This document shows, piece by piece, positions 53,312 through 62,455 of a DNA stretch of 64,000 nucleotides (positions within the stretch are counted from its first letter, which is position 1; the number at the start of each line of letters is the position of its first letter). Position numbers and translations under genes: made by a program. Source of the DNA: Lachnospiraceae bacterium (GTDB taxonomy: Bacteria; Bacillota; Clostridia; Lachnospirales; Lachnospiraceae). Location: the NCBI GenBank assembly GCA_910575155.1, contig CAJTDX010000004.1, forward strand, positions 124,001-188,000, in the 5' to 3' direction. The notes beneath the pieces are model-generated. The model saw only the letters and a program-made list of their open reading frames with translations, was not told the DNA's origin and searched no databases.

Positions 53312-54811
53312 ATGTCTATTCAGATTACGTCTGATTTACAGGAAAACATCAGAAATTTTGAGGAGCTTTTTTCCGATTGCCAGGACATCAAAAAGCGGAA
53401 AATTAAGGTGGGCGAGCATCTGCAGCAGGAATGTTACATTGCCTATATTGAAGTAACCTTAAGCAGCGTGGATTTTAAGGATTCCGCCGTAGGCAAGCTT
53501 TTGGGAAAACTGCGCGCACTGCCGGAGCAGGAACTTACCGCTTATGTTAAGAATAACATTGAGGATATTTCAGATTCCCAGCCCTTTCCTACCATAGAAA
53601 AGGCGGCGGAGGGAATGCTTACCGGAGACGTACTGTTTTTTCTGGACGGCTATAATAAGGCGTTAAAAATTCCCGATAAGGGATATCCGGGACGGGGGGT
53701 GTACGAGACCGAATCGGAAAAAGTAATCCGCGGTTCCAATGAAGGATTTTCAGAGTCCATCAAACTGAATACGGCGCTGATTCGCAAACGTCTGCGCAGC
53801 CCGCATGTAAAAGTGAAAGAAACCTTTGCCGGAAGGCGTACCAACACCAATGTGGATCTGGTCTATCTGAAAGATCTGATTTATCCGGGAATGCTGGAAG
53901 AAATTGAAAAGAGGCTCGGTGAATTTGAGATTGACGGGACGCTGGACAGTGGAATTATCGAACAGCTTACTGAACGAAGAAAGTATTCCCCTTTTCCGCA
54001 GTTTCAGACGACGCAGCGTCCGGACCGGGCGGCCATGGCGATTCTGGAAGGCAGGATTGTGTTATTGTCAGACAACTCTCCCGTGGCGTTGATTCTCCCG
54101 GCAACTTACAATACCTTTATTCAGACCAGCGACGATTATTACAGCCGTTGGGAAATTGCCTCCTTTACCAGAGCGCTTCGGTATCTGGCGTCTTTTCTTG
54201 CCATGGTATTTCCGGGCCTGTACCTTGCGATTACCAATTTCCATACCCAGATTCTGCCTACCGACCTGCTGCTGTCTCTGGCGGCGGCGAGACAGGGAGT
54301 TCCCTTTCCGGCGATGGTGGAGGTTATTCTTATGGAAATAGCTTTTGAACTGCTGCGGGAGGCGGGCGTGCGTCTGCCGGGGGCCAACGGCAATACCATT
54401 GGTATTGTGGGGGGACTGATTATCGGCCAGGCGGCGGTGGACGCCAATATTGTCAGTCCCATTGTGGTGATTGTGGTGGCGCTGACGGCATTGTGTTCTT
54501 TTGCAGTGCCCAACGAAGAATTTGCCACGGCGTTCCGCATTTTGAAATTTCTGTTTATCTTCCTCTGCGGTTCTCTTGGATTCTTTGGATTTCTGGCAGG
54601 GATTTTAGCAGTTCTGATACACCTGTCTCATCTGGAAAGTTTTGGCATCCCTTACCTGGCGCCGTTTGTGGGCGCGGACTTGAACGGTTATCAGGATGAG
54701 CGCGATACCTTCTTAAGGCTGCCTCTCAATTATTTAAAAAAGCGTCCGGTATATACCAGAGAAGGCGCCCGCACCAGGCTTCGCCTGCATAAGGAGAACG
54801 AAAAGAAATAA
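53312..54811 (+). CDS. Spore germination protein GerAA-type receptor subunit A
   Basis: A 499-residue subunit of a Ger-type nutrient receptor in the spore inner membrane. It has a soluble N-terminal domain (about 1-230), then the family membrane domain with YPGMLEEIEKRLGEFEIDG, FPQFQTTQRPDRAAMAILEGR and several helices near the C-terminus, ending with basic residues. ATG 53312 follows AAGGAGGGAGATAT; upstream codons in frame have no ribosome binding site. The B and C subunit genes follow with 19-bp gap and TGATG overlap respectively. Confidence 0.93.
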   Translation: MSIQITSDLQENIRNFEELFSDCQDIKKRKIKVGEHLQQECYIAYIEVTLSSVDFKDSAVGKLLGKLRALPEQELTAYVKNNIEDISDSQPFPTIEKAAEGMLTGDVLFFLDGYNKALKIPDKGYPGRGVYETESEKVIRGSNEGFSESIKLNTALIRKRLRSPHVKVKETFAGRRTNTNVDLVYLKDLIYPGMLEEIEKRLGEFEIDGTLDSGIIEQLTERRKYSPFPQFQTTQRPDRAAMAILEGRIVLLSDNSPVALILPATYNTFIQTSDDYYSRWEIASFTRALRYLASFLAMVFPGLYLAITNFHTQILPTDLLLSLAAARQGVPFPAMVEVILMEIAFELLREAGVRLPGANGNTIGIVGGLIIGQAAVDANIVSPIVVIVVALTALCSFAVPNEEFATAFRILKFLFIFLCGSLGFFGFLAGILAVLIHLSHLESFGIPYLAPFVGADLNGYQDERDTFLRLPLNYLKKRPVYTREGARTRLRLHKENEKK

Positions 54812-54830
54812 GGAGAAAAAAGAAAGTATT

Positions 54831-55940
54831 ATGTTTGCAGATAATTGGAAAATATCGTTACGACAGATAAGAAGGCTTTTTATCATGGATATTTTTGGCA
54901 TGAGCAGCCTGATGCTTCCGGGAATGTTGTCTTCCATGTCAGGTGCGGACGGTATTTTCTGTCTGCTTTTGGGAATGGCGGCGGGAGCGCTGCTTTTGTG
55001 CCTGGTGGGAGCAAATTTAAAACATATCAGAAAAGATTATTACAGTTATATGAAAGAGACGGCGGGGCAGTTTTTTGGAGATATTTTTATGGTGTTTTAT
55101 TTTCTGTATTTTGTCTCCCTGTGCGGTTATGTGCTGTATCAGCTTACCACGTTGTCGCTGACATGGCTGCTGCCGGACGGCTCCCGGGTGGGAATCAGCC
55201 TGATCCTTTTGCTTCTTGCAATGTATGGAAGCGCCAGAGGCATTGAGGGCCGGGCGAGGGTATATGAGATTATTTTCTGGTTTTTGGGGATTCCGCTTGC
55301 GATTATGCTGCTTTTTGCCATGTCCGATGTCAATACGGCATACTATACGCCCCTTGTGTCTTCGGACGTTACGGCGCTTGTTGAGGGGAGCGTTGCAGCG
55401 CTGGTCTTTTTGCTGCCCTTGACAACATTGCTGTTTTTAAAACCCTTTTGCAGAAAGCCGGAAAAGATGGTTTCCTGCGGGAACGTGGCCATGGTGACAG
55501 TGGTTCTTTTAAATATCGTCATCTATCTGGTTCTTCTGGGCGTTTTTGGCAAAAATACCATGGGTGTTCTTGAGCGTCCGGTCATTACGCTGATGGGTAT
55601 GGTAAATCTGCCGGGAGGATTTTTTACCAGGCAGGATGTGCTGATGACAGCCGTATGGTTTTTTGCATTGTTTGCTTTGCTGAATACAGGGATGTTCCAG
55701 GGAACGCTGGTGCTGCAGCAGCTGTGCCAGATGCCGGGGAACCGTTTTAGCCTCTGGGTGGTGGCCGTGATTGCGTTTGCCATAGGAAAAGGATTTTTTG
55801 ACCACAGTTTTCTTATGGAAGTATTTGAAACTTATCAGGTTTGGGTAGCGCTGCCGGGAATGTTTTTGATTTTACTGGTTTTGCTGCTGGCGCATTGGCT
55901 CAGGGCGGATAAAAAGGGGCGGAAAGGAGGAAATGTCTGA
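54831..55940 (+). CDS. Spore germination receptor subunit B (GerAB type)
   Basis: A 369-residue amino-acid permease-like protein of the APC superfamily with ten hydrophobic helices, starting LRQIRRLFIMDIFGMSSLMLPGM and typical SDVTALVEGSVAALVFLLP. In Ger receptors it forms the germinant-binding channel. The gene overlaps the C-subunit start by a TGATG and follows the A subunit by 19 bp. Confidence 0.92.
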   Translation: MFADNWKISLRQIRRLFIMDIFGMSSLMLPGMLSSMSGADGIFCLLLGMAAGALLLCLVGANLKHIRKDYYSYMKETAGQFFGDIFMVFYFLYFVSLCGYVLYQLTTLSLTWLLPDGSRVGISLILLLLAMYGSARGIEGRARVYEIIFWFLGIPLAIMLLFAMSDVNTAYYTPLVSSDVTALVEGSVAALVFLLPLTTLLFLKPFCRKPEKMVSCGNVAMVTVVLLNIVIYLVLLGVFGKNTMGVLERPVITLMGMVNLPGGFFTRQDVLMTAVWFFALFALLNTGMFQGTLVLQQLCQMPGNRFSLWVVAVIAFAIGKGFFDHSFLMEVFETYQVWVALPGMFLILLVLLLAHWLRADKKGRKGGNV

Positions 55941-57037
55941 TGTGGAAAAGAGCGGGCGCCGCATTAATAGCGATGCTGTTTCTCTGCGGCTGTGAAGCTG
56001 TGCAGCTCGAAGAGCGCAGCTTTCCTCTTGCCGCAGGCATTGACCTGCAGCGGGAGGAGGATACCGAAGAAGGAGAAGAGCGCAAACTGGTGGTGAGCTT
56101 TGATTTTCCCGATCTTGCGCAGATCTCAGAAAAAGGCAAAACCACAGATACCCCTATGGGCATGTCTCTGGAGGGAGCAGACATGTATCATGTGGAAAAA
56201 TCCTATGAAAATAATACCAACCGCCTTCTCGATTACAATCATATGAAAGCAGTCGTGCTGGGAGAAGATTTGCTCCGCAGTCAGAAGCAGCTCAGAAGAT
56301 TTCTGCTTGCCTGGGAGCAGCAGGAGAATGCGGCCAGAAATATTAATTTGTTTCTGGGAAAAGATTCGGCGGCCCAAATCCTCTCTCTCACCGGGGAAAC
56401 GGAAGGGTCCATGGGAAAATACCTGGAAGAAATGCTGGAAAGCCAGAAGGATTTCAGACAGAAAAAAACGGCGACTCTGGGAACGCTTATGAATCAGTGG
56501 CATAATCAGGATGAACTTTTGCTGATCCCCGTGCTGACTGAGCAGGGAAACCGTCCCGCAGTTACCGGATACGGGGCGGTGCTTAATTTTGAGTACTGCG
56601 GGATTTTGTCTGTGGAAGAAGCGATGAAAATTTTTCTGTGCCAGAACCTGCTGAGAAAATTTACCTGTGAGTTATCGGACTATGAAGTGGCGGAGCTTTC
56701 AGGACTGCAGGCGGCGGTTTCCGTAGAAGAAACGGAAGACGCTCCCGTAGTGACGGTTTCTGTTACCGGAAAAGCGAAGATGGTCACAGGACAGGTAAGC
56801 TCCGCGGTGCAGCAGTACCGGCTGGAGGAAAAAATCGAAAAGCGCCTTACGGCGGGATTGCAGGAGACGTCGGAGAAGTTGAGGAAGAATTATGGGATCG
56901 ATTTGACAAATTCTTATAGTTCGCTGGGAGGTTTAAACCGCAGACTTTACAGGGAATATCAGAATCAGCCCCAATTGTATAACCAGGAAGTACAGCAGGT
57001 GTTCGAAGTGGACATCGACCTTTTAAACTGGGATTGA
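55940..57037 (+). CDS. Spore germination receptor subunit C (GerAC lipoprotein)
   Basis: A 365-residue lipoprotein. The signal peptide ends with the lipobox LCGC (Cys18 region), then the GerAC-type domains: LAAGIDLQREEDTEEGEERK, NRLLDYNHMKAVVLGEDL, and the closing KLRKNYGIDLTNSYSSLG, FEVDIDLLNWD. It is attached to the outer face of the spore inner membrane and completes the receptor. The start ATG overlaps the B-subunit stop. Confidence 0.92.
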   Translation: MWKRAGAALIAMLFLCGCEAVQLEERSFPLAAGIDLQREEDTEEGEERKLVVSFDFPDLAQISEKGKTTDTPMGMSLEGADMYHVEKSYENNTNRLLDYNHMKAVVLGEDLLRSQKQLRRFLLAWEQQENAARNINLFLGKDSAAQILSLTGETEGSMGKYLEEMLESQKDFRQKKTATLGTLMNQWHNQDELLLIPVLTEQGNRPAVTGYGAVLNFEYCGILSVEEAMKIFLCQNLLRKFTCELSDYEVAELSGLQAAVSVEETEDAPVVTVSVTGKAKMVTGQVSSAVQQYRLEEKIEKRLTAGLQETSEKLRKNYGIDLTNSYSSLGGLNRRLYREYQNQPQLYNQEVQQVFEVDIDLLNWD

Positions 57038-57126
57038 AAATAAATGTATATAAAATGTATAAACCTGTTTTTTCCGGGAATATTCTTATTATCAAAAAGC
57101 AGTCAAAGGTAAGGATGGTAAGAATA

Positions 57127-57750
57127 ATGAAAGAGTGGATAAAAAAAGGAATCGTATTGGCAATAGCTGCGCTGCTGCTGGGGGGAGCCTGGCAGTACAG
57201 GCAGCAGTGTATGACAGAGGAGATTGCGGGAAAGGTGATCCGCTTTCATGTGCGGGCAAACAGCGATACCCGGGCAGACCAGGATTTAAAGCTGAAGGTG
57301 CGGGACGCAGTCGGCGCCTATATGCAGCCGCGTCTTGCGGGAATCACAGATATAACGGAAAGCCGCCGGATCGTCAAAGACAGCCTCTCCGGAATTGAAA
57401 GCACGGCCTCTGATGTGATTGCGCAGGAGGGTTATACATATGAAGTGGCGGCGTCTCTGGCAGTGACGGATTTTCCCGAGAAAACGTACGGGGATTATAC
57501 CTTTCGGGCAGGAACGTACGAGGCGCTGGAGGTAGTAATCGGAGAAGGCCGGGGGCATAACTGGTGGTGCGTGATGTACCCGAACCTGTGCTTTTTTAAC
57601 AGCGTCTATCAGGTAGTGGACGAGGAGGCCGAAGAGTCTCTGAAAAAAACGCTCACTCAGGAAGAGTATAAAAGCCTGATGGAAGAAAAAAATTATAAAG
57701 TGAGGTTTGCCCTGGCAGAACGGATACAGGAAATATTTGAAAATCTCTGA
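57127..57750 (+). CDS. spoIIR: Stage II sporulation protein R (SpoIIR)
   Basis: Signalling protein made in the forespore and secreted to activate the SpoIIGA protease in the mother cell, which processes pro-sigma E. The 207 residues begin with a signal/anchor (IKKGIVLAIAALLLGGAWQY), then VIRFHVRANSDTRADQDLKLKVRDAV in blocks, a typical SpoIIR motif, and the C-terminal GRGHNWWCVMYPNLCF. ATG 57127 has AAGGATGGTAAGAAT upstream; in-frame ATG 57115 is a close alternative. Confidence 0.92.
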   Translation: MKEWIKKGIVLAIAALLLGGAWQYRQQCMTEEIAGKVIRFHVRANSDTRADQDLKLKVRDAVGAYMQPRLAGITDITESRRIVKDSLSGIESTASDVIAQEGYTYEVAASLAVTDFPEKTYGDYTFRAGTYEALEVVIGEGRGHNWWCVMYPNLCFFNSVYQVVDEEAEESLKKTLTQEEYKSLMEEKNYKVRFALAERIQEIFENL

Positions 57751-57819
57751 TGACTCTTGCATTTTTACGTTAAAACAGGTAATATACATGTGTATGACCT
57801 ATTTTGTGGAGAAAATGAG

Positions 57820-58650
57820 ATGGACCAATCAGTTGAGAATAAAAAATATGCCCCCATTGGGGTGTTCGATTCCGGTGTGGGAGGACTGACGGTAGCGCGG
57901 GAAATCATGCGTCAGCTTCCGCAGGAGCGGATTATCTATTTTGGAGATACGGCGCGGGTGCCGTACGGAAGCAAATCCAAAGAAACGATTATCCGCTATT
58001 CCAGGCAGATTATTCATTTTCTGGAATCCAAAGGGGTAAAGGCGATTGTGGTGGCATGTAATACGGCAAGCGCTTTTGCCTTAGAGGAAATCCGTCCGGA
58101 AATGAAGATGCCGATTATCGGCGTGGTTAAGCCGGGCGCCAGAGTGGCGGCTCAGATTACCAAGAATGGCAGGATCGGCGTTATTGGAACCGAGGGAACG
58201 GTGGGAAGCCGCATTTATACGGAAATGATACACAGGCATAATCCTGAGGCAGTCGTAGAAGGCAAAGCATGTCCCCTGTTCGTTCCGCTGGTGGAGGAAG
58301 GCTGGCTGAAAGATCCGGTCACGATTGAGGTGGCGAAGCGGTATCTGTCTTCTTTTCAGGAATCGGATATTGATACCCTGATACTGGGGTGTACGCATTA
58401 TCCGCTGCTTCGTTCCATGATCCATGAGATTATGGGAGAACAGGTGAATCTGGTAAATCCCGCCTATGAGACTGCACAGGGGCTGAAACGGCTGCTGGAA
58501 CAGCGGCAGCTGGTCAATGACGGCAGGGAAACCGGCAGGCCTATGTATCAGTTTTATGTCAGTGATGCCGCAGAGAAATTTAAAAACTTTGCCAATTCTA
58601 TTTTGCCCTGTGAGATAGAAAAGGCGCGCTTAATACATATAGAGGAGTAG
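57820..58650 (+). CDS. murI: Glutamate racemase
   Basis: Cofactor-independent racemase that makes D-glutamate for peptidoglycan. The 276 residues carry IGVFDSGVGGLTV at the start, YFGDTARVPYGSKS, the first catalytic cysteine in VACNTASAFAL and the second in LGCTHYPLL. I chose ATG 57820 after TGGAGAAAATGAG; the frame extends upstream with no family resemblance. Confidence 0.95.
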   Translation: MDQSVENKKYAPIGVFDSGVGGLTVAREIMRQLPQERIIYFGDTARVPYGSKSKETIIRYSRQIIHFLESKGVKAIVVACNTASAFALEEIRPEMKMPIIGVVKPGARVAAQITKNGRIGVIGTEGTVGSRIYTEMIHRHNPEAVVEGKACPLFVPLVEEGWLKDPVTIEVAKRYLSSFQESDIDTLILGCTHYPLLRSMIHEIMGEQVNLVNPAYETAQGLKRLLEQRQLVNDGRETGRPMYQFYVSDAAEKFKNFANSILPCEIEKARLIHIEE

Positions 58651-58652
58651 CT

Positions 58653-59105
58653 ATGACGAAAGATGTACTGTTATCCATCCGGGGACTGCAGTTTGTCTCC
58701 CAGGAGGAGGAAGAAGTAGAACCAGTGGAGGTAATTACTGCCGGAGATTATTATAAGAAAAATGGGAAACATTATATTCTGTACGATGAAGTGATGGAAG
58801 GCTTTGACGGAAATACCAGAAATATCATCAAGCTTACGGATGATTCCCTTGATATTACGAAAAAAGGCGTTTCCAATGTACATATGGTGTTTGAGAAAAA
58901 TAAGAAAAATGTTTCTTATTATAATACGCCGTTTGGCAGCCTGCTGATTGGCATCGACGCCAAGAGTGTGGATATTGCGGAGACAGAAAGCGATATTGAT
59001 GTAAATATAAAATATAATCTGGAAGTGAATTATGAGCATCTGGCGGACTGTTCCATCCGTATGCATATCAAATCCAAAGAAGCCAGAGATTTTACATTAT
59101 CTTAA
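58653..59105 (+). CDS. DUF1934 family protein
   Basis: A 150-residue cytosolic protein of DUF1934, a lipocalin-like beta-barrel family of Firmicutes (YwiB-like). It shows alternating beta patterns such as KHYILYDEVMEG, NIIKLTDDSLDITKKG, VHMVFEKNKKN and YNTPFGSLLIGIDAK. Function unknown. It follows murI by two bases and probably is co-translated. Confidence 0.87.
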   Translation: MTKDVLLSIRGLQFVSQEEEEVEPVEVITAGDYYKKNGKHYILYDEVMEGFDGNTRNIIKLTDDSLDITKKGVSNVHMVFEKNKKNVSYYNTPFGSLLIGIDAKSVDIAETESDIDVNIKYNLEVNYEHLADCSIRMHIKSKEARDFTLS

Positions 59106-59143
59106 AATAAGAAATCAGATACATAACAGGAAAGGAGAGGTGC

Positions 59144-60037
59144 ATGATGAAAGTGAGGAAAGCGATCATCCCTGCAGCGGGACTGGGGACAAGATTTCTG
59201 CCCGCTACAAAGGCGCAGCCAAAAGAGATGCTGCCGATTGTGGACAAACCTACGATTCAGTATATTATTGAGGAAGCTGCAGAGGCGGGGATTCAGGATA
59301 TTATCGTAGTCACAGGACGGAATAAACGTTCCATTGAAGACCATTTTGACCGTTCCATCGAGCTGGAGCTGGAGCTGGAAAAAAGCGGCAAACAGGAAGT
59401 TCTGGCTATGGTAAAGGAAATATCCGAGAAGGCAAATATCCATTATATCCGCCAGAAAGAACCCAGAGGACTGGGGCACGCCATTCTTGCGGCAAGGCAT
59501 TTTATCGGGGAAGAACCGTTTGCCGTGCTTCTGGGAGACGACGTGGTTGTATCAAAACAGCCCTGCCTGGGGCAGATGCTGGATGTATTCCGGGAGTATC
59601 AGACTTCTATTCTGGGCGTGCAGACGGTATCGCATGAGGTGGTAAATAAATATGGCATTATTGCAGGAAAACAGGTGGACGAGCGTGTATATAAGGTAAA
59701 TGATATGGTTGAGAAGCCTGCTCTGGAGGAAGCGCCTTCCAATGTGGCGGTGCTGGGCCGGTATATTATCACGCCGGAGATTTTCCGTTTTCTGGAGACG
59801 CAGGACGCCGGAAAGGGCGGAGAGATTCAGCTTACGGACGCCTTAAAGCGGCTGGCAAAGGAACAGGCCATGTATGCCTATGATTTCAAAGGGCACCGCT
59901 ACGACGTGGGAAGCAAAACGGGATTTATTCAGGCAAATATTGAGTTTGCACTGCGCAGTGATGAATTAAAAGAGGAAATGAAAGAATATCTGCAGAAGCT
60001 CAATGAGCATATGGATGAGATGCTGCAGTATGATTAA
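59144..60037 (+). CDS. galU: UTP-glucose-1-phosphate uridylyltransferase
   Basis: Makes UDP-glucose from UTP and glucose 1-phosphate for cell-surface glycan synthesis. The 297 residues have AIIPAAGLGTRFLPATKAQPKEM, ARHFIGEEPFAVLLGDDVV and YDVGSKTGFIQANIEFALR, all GalU motifs. The start is ATG 59144 or the adjacent 59147, behind AAGGAGAGGTGC. A hairpin follows the gene. Confidence 0.96.
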   Translation: MMKVRKAIIPAAGLGTRFLPATKAQPKEMLPIVDKPTIQYIIEEAAEAGIQDIIVVTGRNKRSIEDHFDRSIELELELEKSGKQEVLAMVKEISEKANIHYIRQKEPRGLGHAILAARHFIGEEPFAVLLGDDVVVSKQPCLGQMLDVFREYQTSILGVQTVSHEVVNKYGIIAGKQVDERVYKVNDMVEKPALEEAPSNVAVLGRYIITPEIFRFLETQDAGKGGEIQLTDALKRLAKEQAMYAYDFKGHRYDVGSKTGFIQANIEFALRSDELKEEMKEYLQKLNEHMDEMLQYD

Positions 60038-60045
60038 GCGTTTTA

Positions 60046-60072
60046 TGTCATCAAACCTTTGGTTTGGTGACA
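60046..60072 (+). terminator. Terminator-like hairpin after galU
   Basis: TGTCATCAAACC pairs with GGTTTGGTGACA around TTT, then TTTTGC. Confidence 0.65.
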
Positions 60073-60150
60073 TTTTGCAGTACAAGAATGTCAGGGACGG
60101 AACGATTTTATCTCTGGCGCGATACAATCAGGCAAGGAGGACATGGAAGT

Positions 60151-61065
60151 ATGGAAAAACCAGCATTGGTGATTATGGCGGCAGGTATGGGAAGCCGTTA
60201 CGGAGGTTTGAAACAGATTGATCCTGTGGATGAACAGGGGCATATTATCATGGATTTTTCAATTTATGACGCCATGGAGGCAGGCTTTGAAAAGGTAGTA
60301 TTTATTATTAAAAAAGCAAATGAGAAACTGTTTAAGGAGAGTATCGGAAACCGTGTTTCTCAAAAAATACAGGTGGAGTATGTCTATCAGGAACTGGAAA
60401 AGATACCGCAGGGATTTACTGTTCCGCAGGGCAGGGAAAAACCGTTTGGAACAGGTCACGCGCTCCTTTGCTGCAAGGAGGTTTTAGACGGGCCGTTTGC
60501 AGTAATCAATGCCGACGATTATTATGGAAAACATGCGTATCAGGCAATTTATGACTATCTCATACATCATGAAGATGATGAGAAGTACCGTTATACCATG
60601 GCGGGTTACGCATTGAAAAATACTCTGACTGAAAACGGGCATGTGGCCAGAGGAATCTGCAGAATGGATTCCCGGGGATTTTTGACTGGCATTGATGAAC
60701 GCACTCATATTGAGAAACAGGGTGAGAAGGCGGTATATACGGAGGATGAAGGGAAGACCTGGACGGAGATCTCAATGGAGAGTACCGTTTCCATGAATAT
60801 GTGGGGATTTTCCAAGAGTATTTTAAAGGAGCTGGAAACAGGATTTGCAGAATTTTTAAAACATGACCTGCCGGATAATCCGAACAAGGCAGAGTATTTC
60901 CTTCCCATGGCTGTGGACGCGCTTTTGCAGGAAGGGAAGGCGAGCGTGCAGGTTCAGGCTTCCAGGGATAAGTGGTATGGCGTTACTTACAAAGAGGATA
61001 AGCAGCAGGTGGTTGCCGCGATCGCTCAATTGAAGCAGCAGGGCTTATATCCGCAGGAATTTTAA
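60151..61065 (+). CDS. NDP-sugar nucleotidyltransferase family protein
   Basis: A 304-residue protein with the nucleotidyltransferase N-terminus MAAGMGSRYGGLKQIDPVD and the acidic pair NADDYYG. It resembles GlmU/GalU-like nucleotidyltransferases but lacks the left-handed helix; the exact sugar is unknown. Start ATG 60151 behind CAAGGAGGACATGGAAGT; the frame upstream of it crosses a terminator and is not coding. Confidence 0.85.
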   Translation: MEKPALVIMAAGMGSRYGGLKQIDPVDEQGHIIMDFSIYDAMEAGFEKVVFIIKKANEKLFKESIGNRVSQKIQVEYVYQELEKIPQGFTVPQGREKPFGTGHALLCCKEVLDGPFAVINADDYYGKHAYQAIYDYLIHHEDDEKYRYTMAGYALKNTLTENGHVARGICRMDSRGFLTGIDERTHIEKQGEKAVYTEDEGKTWTEISMESTVSMNMWGFSKSILKELETGFAEFLKHDLPDNPNKAEYFLPMAVDALLQEGKASVQVQASRDKWYGVTYKEDKQQVVAAIAQLKQQGLYPQEF

Positions 61066-61096
61066 GAATGACAAACATAATACGTTGGAGAAAAAT

Positions 61097-61945
61097 ATGA
61101 GTTTAGCAGATACAATTTTTATAAATATGTGCCGGGATATTCTGGAAAACGGCGTCAGCACAGAGGGGGAGAAGGTGCGCCCCCACTGGGCCGACGGAAG
61201 CAGCGCATACACGATTAAGAAGTTTGGCGTGGTCAGCCGTTACCGTCTGTCGGAGGAATTTCCGGCAATTACACTGCGCAGAACCGCAATCAAGAGCTGT
61301 ACGGACGAGATACTCTGGATCTGGCAGAAGAAATCCAATAATATCCATGAACTGAACAGCCATATATGGGATGAATGGGCAGATGAGACAGGCTCTATCG
61401 GCAAAGCGTACGGTTATCAGATGGGTGTGAAGCATCAATACAAAGAGGGCAGGATGGATCAGGTAGACCGGGTGATTTATGATTTGAAACATAATCCGTT
61501 CAGCAGACGGATTATGACGAATCTCTATGTGCATCAGGATTTAAGTGAGATGAATCTCTATCCCTGCGCCCACAGTATGACGTTTAATGTGACGCAGAAG
61601 CCGGGAGAGGAAAAATTGATTCTCAACGCGATTTTAAACCAGCGTTCCCAGGATATCCTCACAGCGAATAACTGGAATGTATGCCAGTACGCGGTATTGA
61701 TGCATATGCTGGCGCAGGTATGCGATATGGAAGTGGGAGAACTGGTGCATGTCATTGCAGACGCTCATATTTACGACCGCCATATTCCTCTGGTGGAGGA
61801 ACTGATTACACGAAAACCCTATGAGGCTCCCGTATTCTGGCTGAATCCGGAAATTAAGGACTTTTATCAATTTACCAGGGATGACGTGAGACTGGAAAAC
61901 TATGTGACAGGGCCGCAGATTGAGGATATTCCGGTAGCGGTATAA
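61097..61945 (+). CDS. thyA: Thymidylate synthase (ThyA)
   Basis: Methylates dUMP to dTMP with methylene tetrahydrofolate. The 282-residue protein is of the Bacillus subtilis ThyA type: LWIWQKKSNNIHELN, IWDEWADETGSIGKAYGYQ, the active-site cysteine in LYPCAHSMTFNV, and QRSQDILTANNWNVCQYAVL. Start ATG 61097 behind TTGGAGAAAAAT. folA follows after 15 bp, the standard thyA-folA pair. Confidence 0.94.
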   Translation: MSLADTIFINMCRDILENGVSTEGEKVRPHWADGSSAYTIKKFGVVSRYRLSEEFPAITLRRTAIKSCTDEILWIWQKKSNNIHELNSHIWDEWADETGSIGKAYGYQMGVKHQYKEGRMDQVDRVIYDLKHNPFSRRIMTNLYVHQDLSEMNLYPCAHSMTFNVTQKPGEEKLILNAILNQRSQDILTANNWNVCQYAVLMHMLAQVCDMEVGELVHVIADAHIYDRHIPLVEELITRKPYEAPVFWLNPEIKDFYQFTRDDVRLENYVTGPQIEDIPVAV

Positions 61946-61960
61946 GAGCAGGAGGCAGAG

Positions 61961-62455
61961 ATGAATTTAATTGCAGCAGTAGACAAAAACTGGGGAATCG
62001 GACTGAATAATGCGTTATTGGTACGGATTCCGGACGATATGAAACGCTTCCGGCAGATTACCACGGGGAATGTGGTGGTGATGGGCCGCAAAACGCTGGA
62101 AAGCTTTCCGGGAGGGCAGCCTTTGAAAAACCGTACGAATATCGTAATAACTGCGGACAGAGAATACCGTGTGAAGGGGGCTGTGTGCGTTCACAGCATG
62201 GACGAGCTTGCCGCAGAACTGGAAAAATACCAGAGCGCAGAGATCTATATTATTGGCGGCGAGAGCATTTACCGTCAGCTTTTAGATCAGTGCGATACGG
62301 CGCTTATCACAAAAATTGAGTATGAATACCAGGCGGACGCCTGGTTTCCTGATCTGGAACAGATGCAGAACTGGGAGCTGACAGAGCAGAGTGAGGAGCA
62401 GACGTATTTTGATCTGGAATATTATTTCTGTAAATATGAGAGGAAGCGCATATAA
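61961..62455 (+). CDS. folA: Dihydrofolate reductase
   Basis: NADPH-dependent reductase of 164 residues that regenerates tetrahydrofolate. It has LIAAVDKNWGIGLNNALL, DMKRFRQITTGNVVVMGRKT, and IYIIGGESIYRQLL. The ATG follows AGCAGGAGGCAGAG. The AEC transporter ATG abuts its stop codon, so the genes are probably co-transcribed. Confidence 0.95.
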   Translation: MNLIAAVDKNWGIGLNNALLVRIPDDMKRFRQITTGNVVVMGRKTLESFPGGQPLKNRTNIVITADREYRVKGAVCVHSMDELAAELEKYQSAEIYIIGGESIYRQLLDQCDTALITKIEYEYQADAWFPDLEQMQNWELTEQSEEQTYFDLEYYFCKYERKRI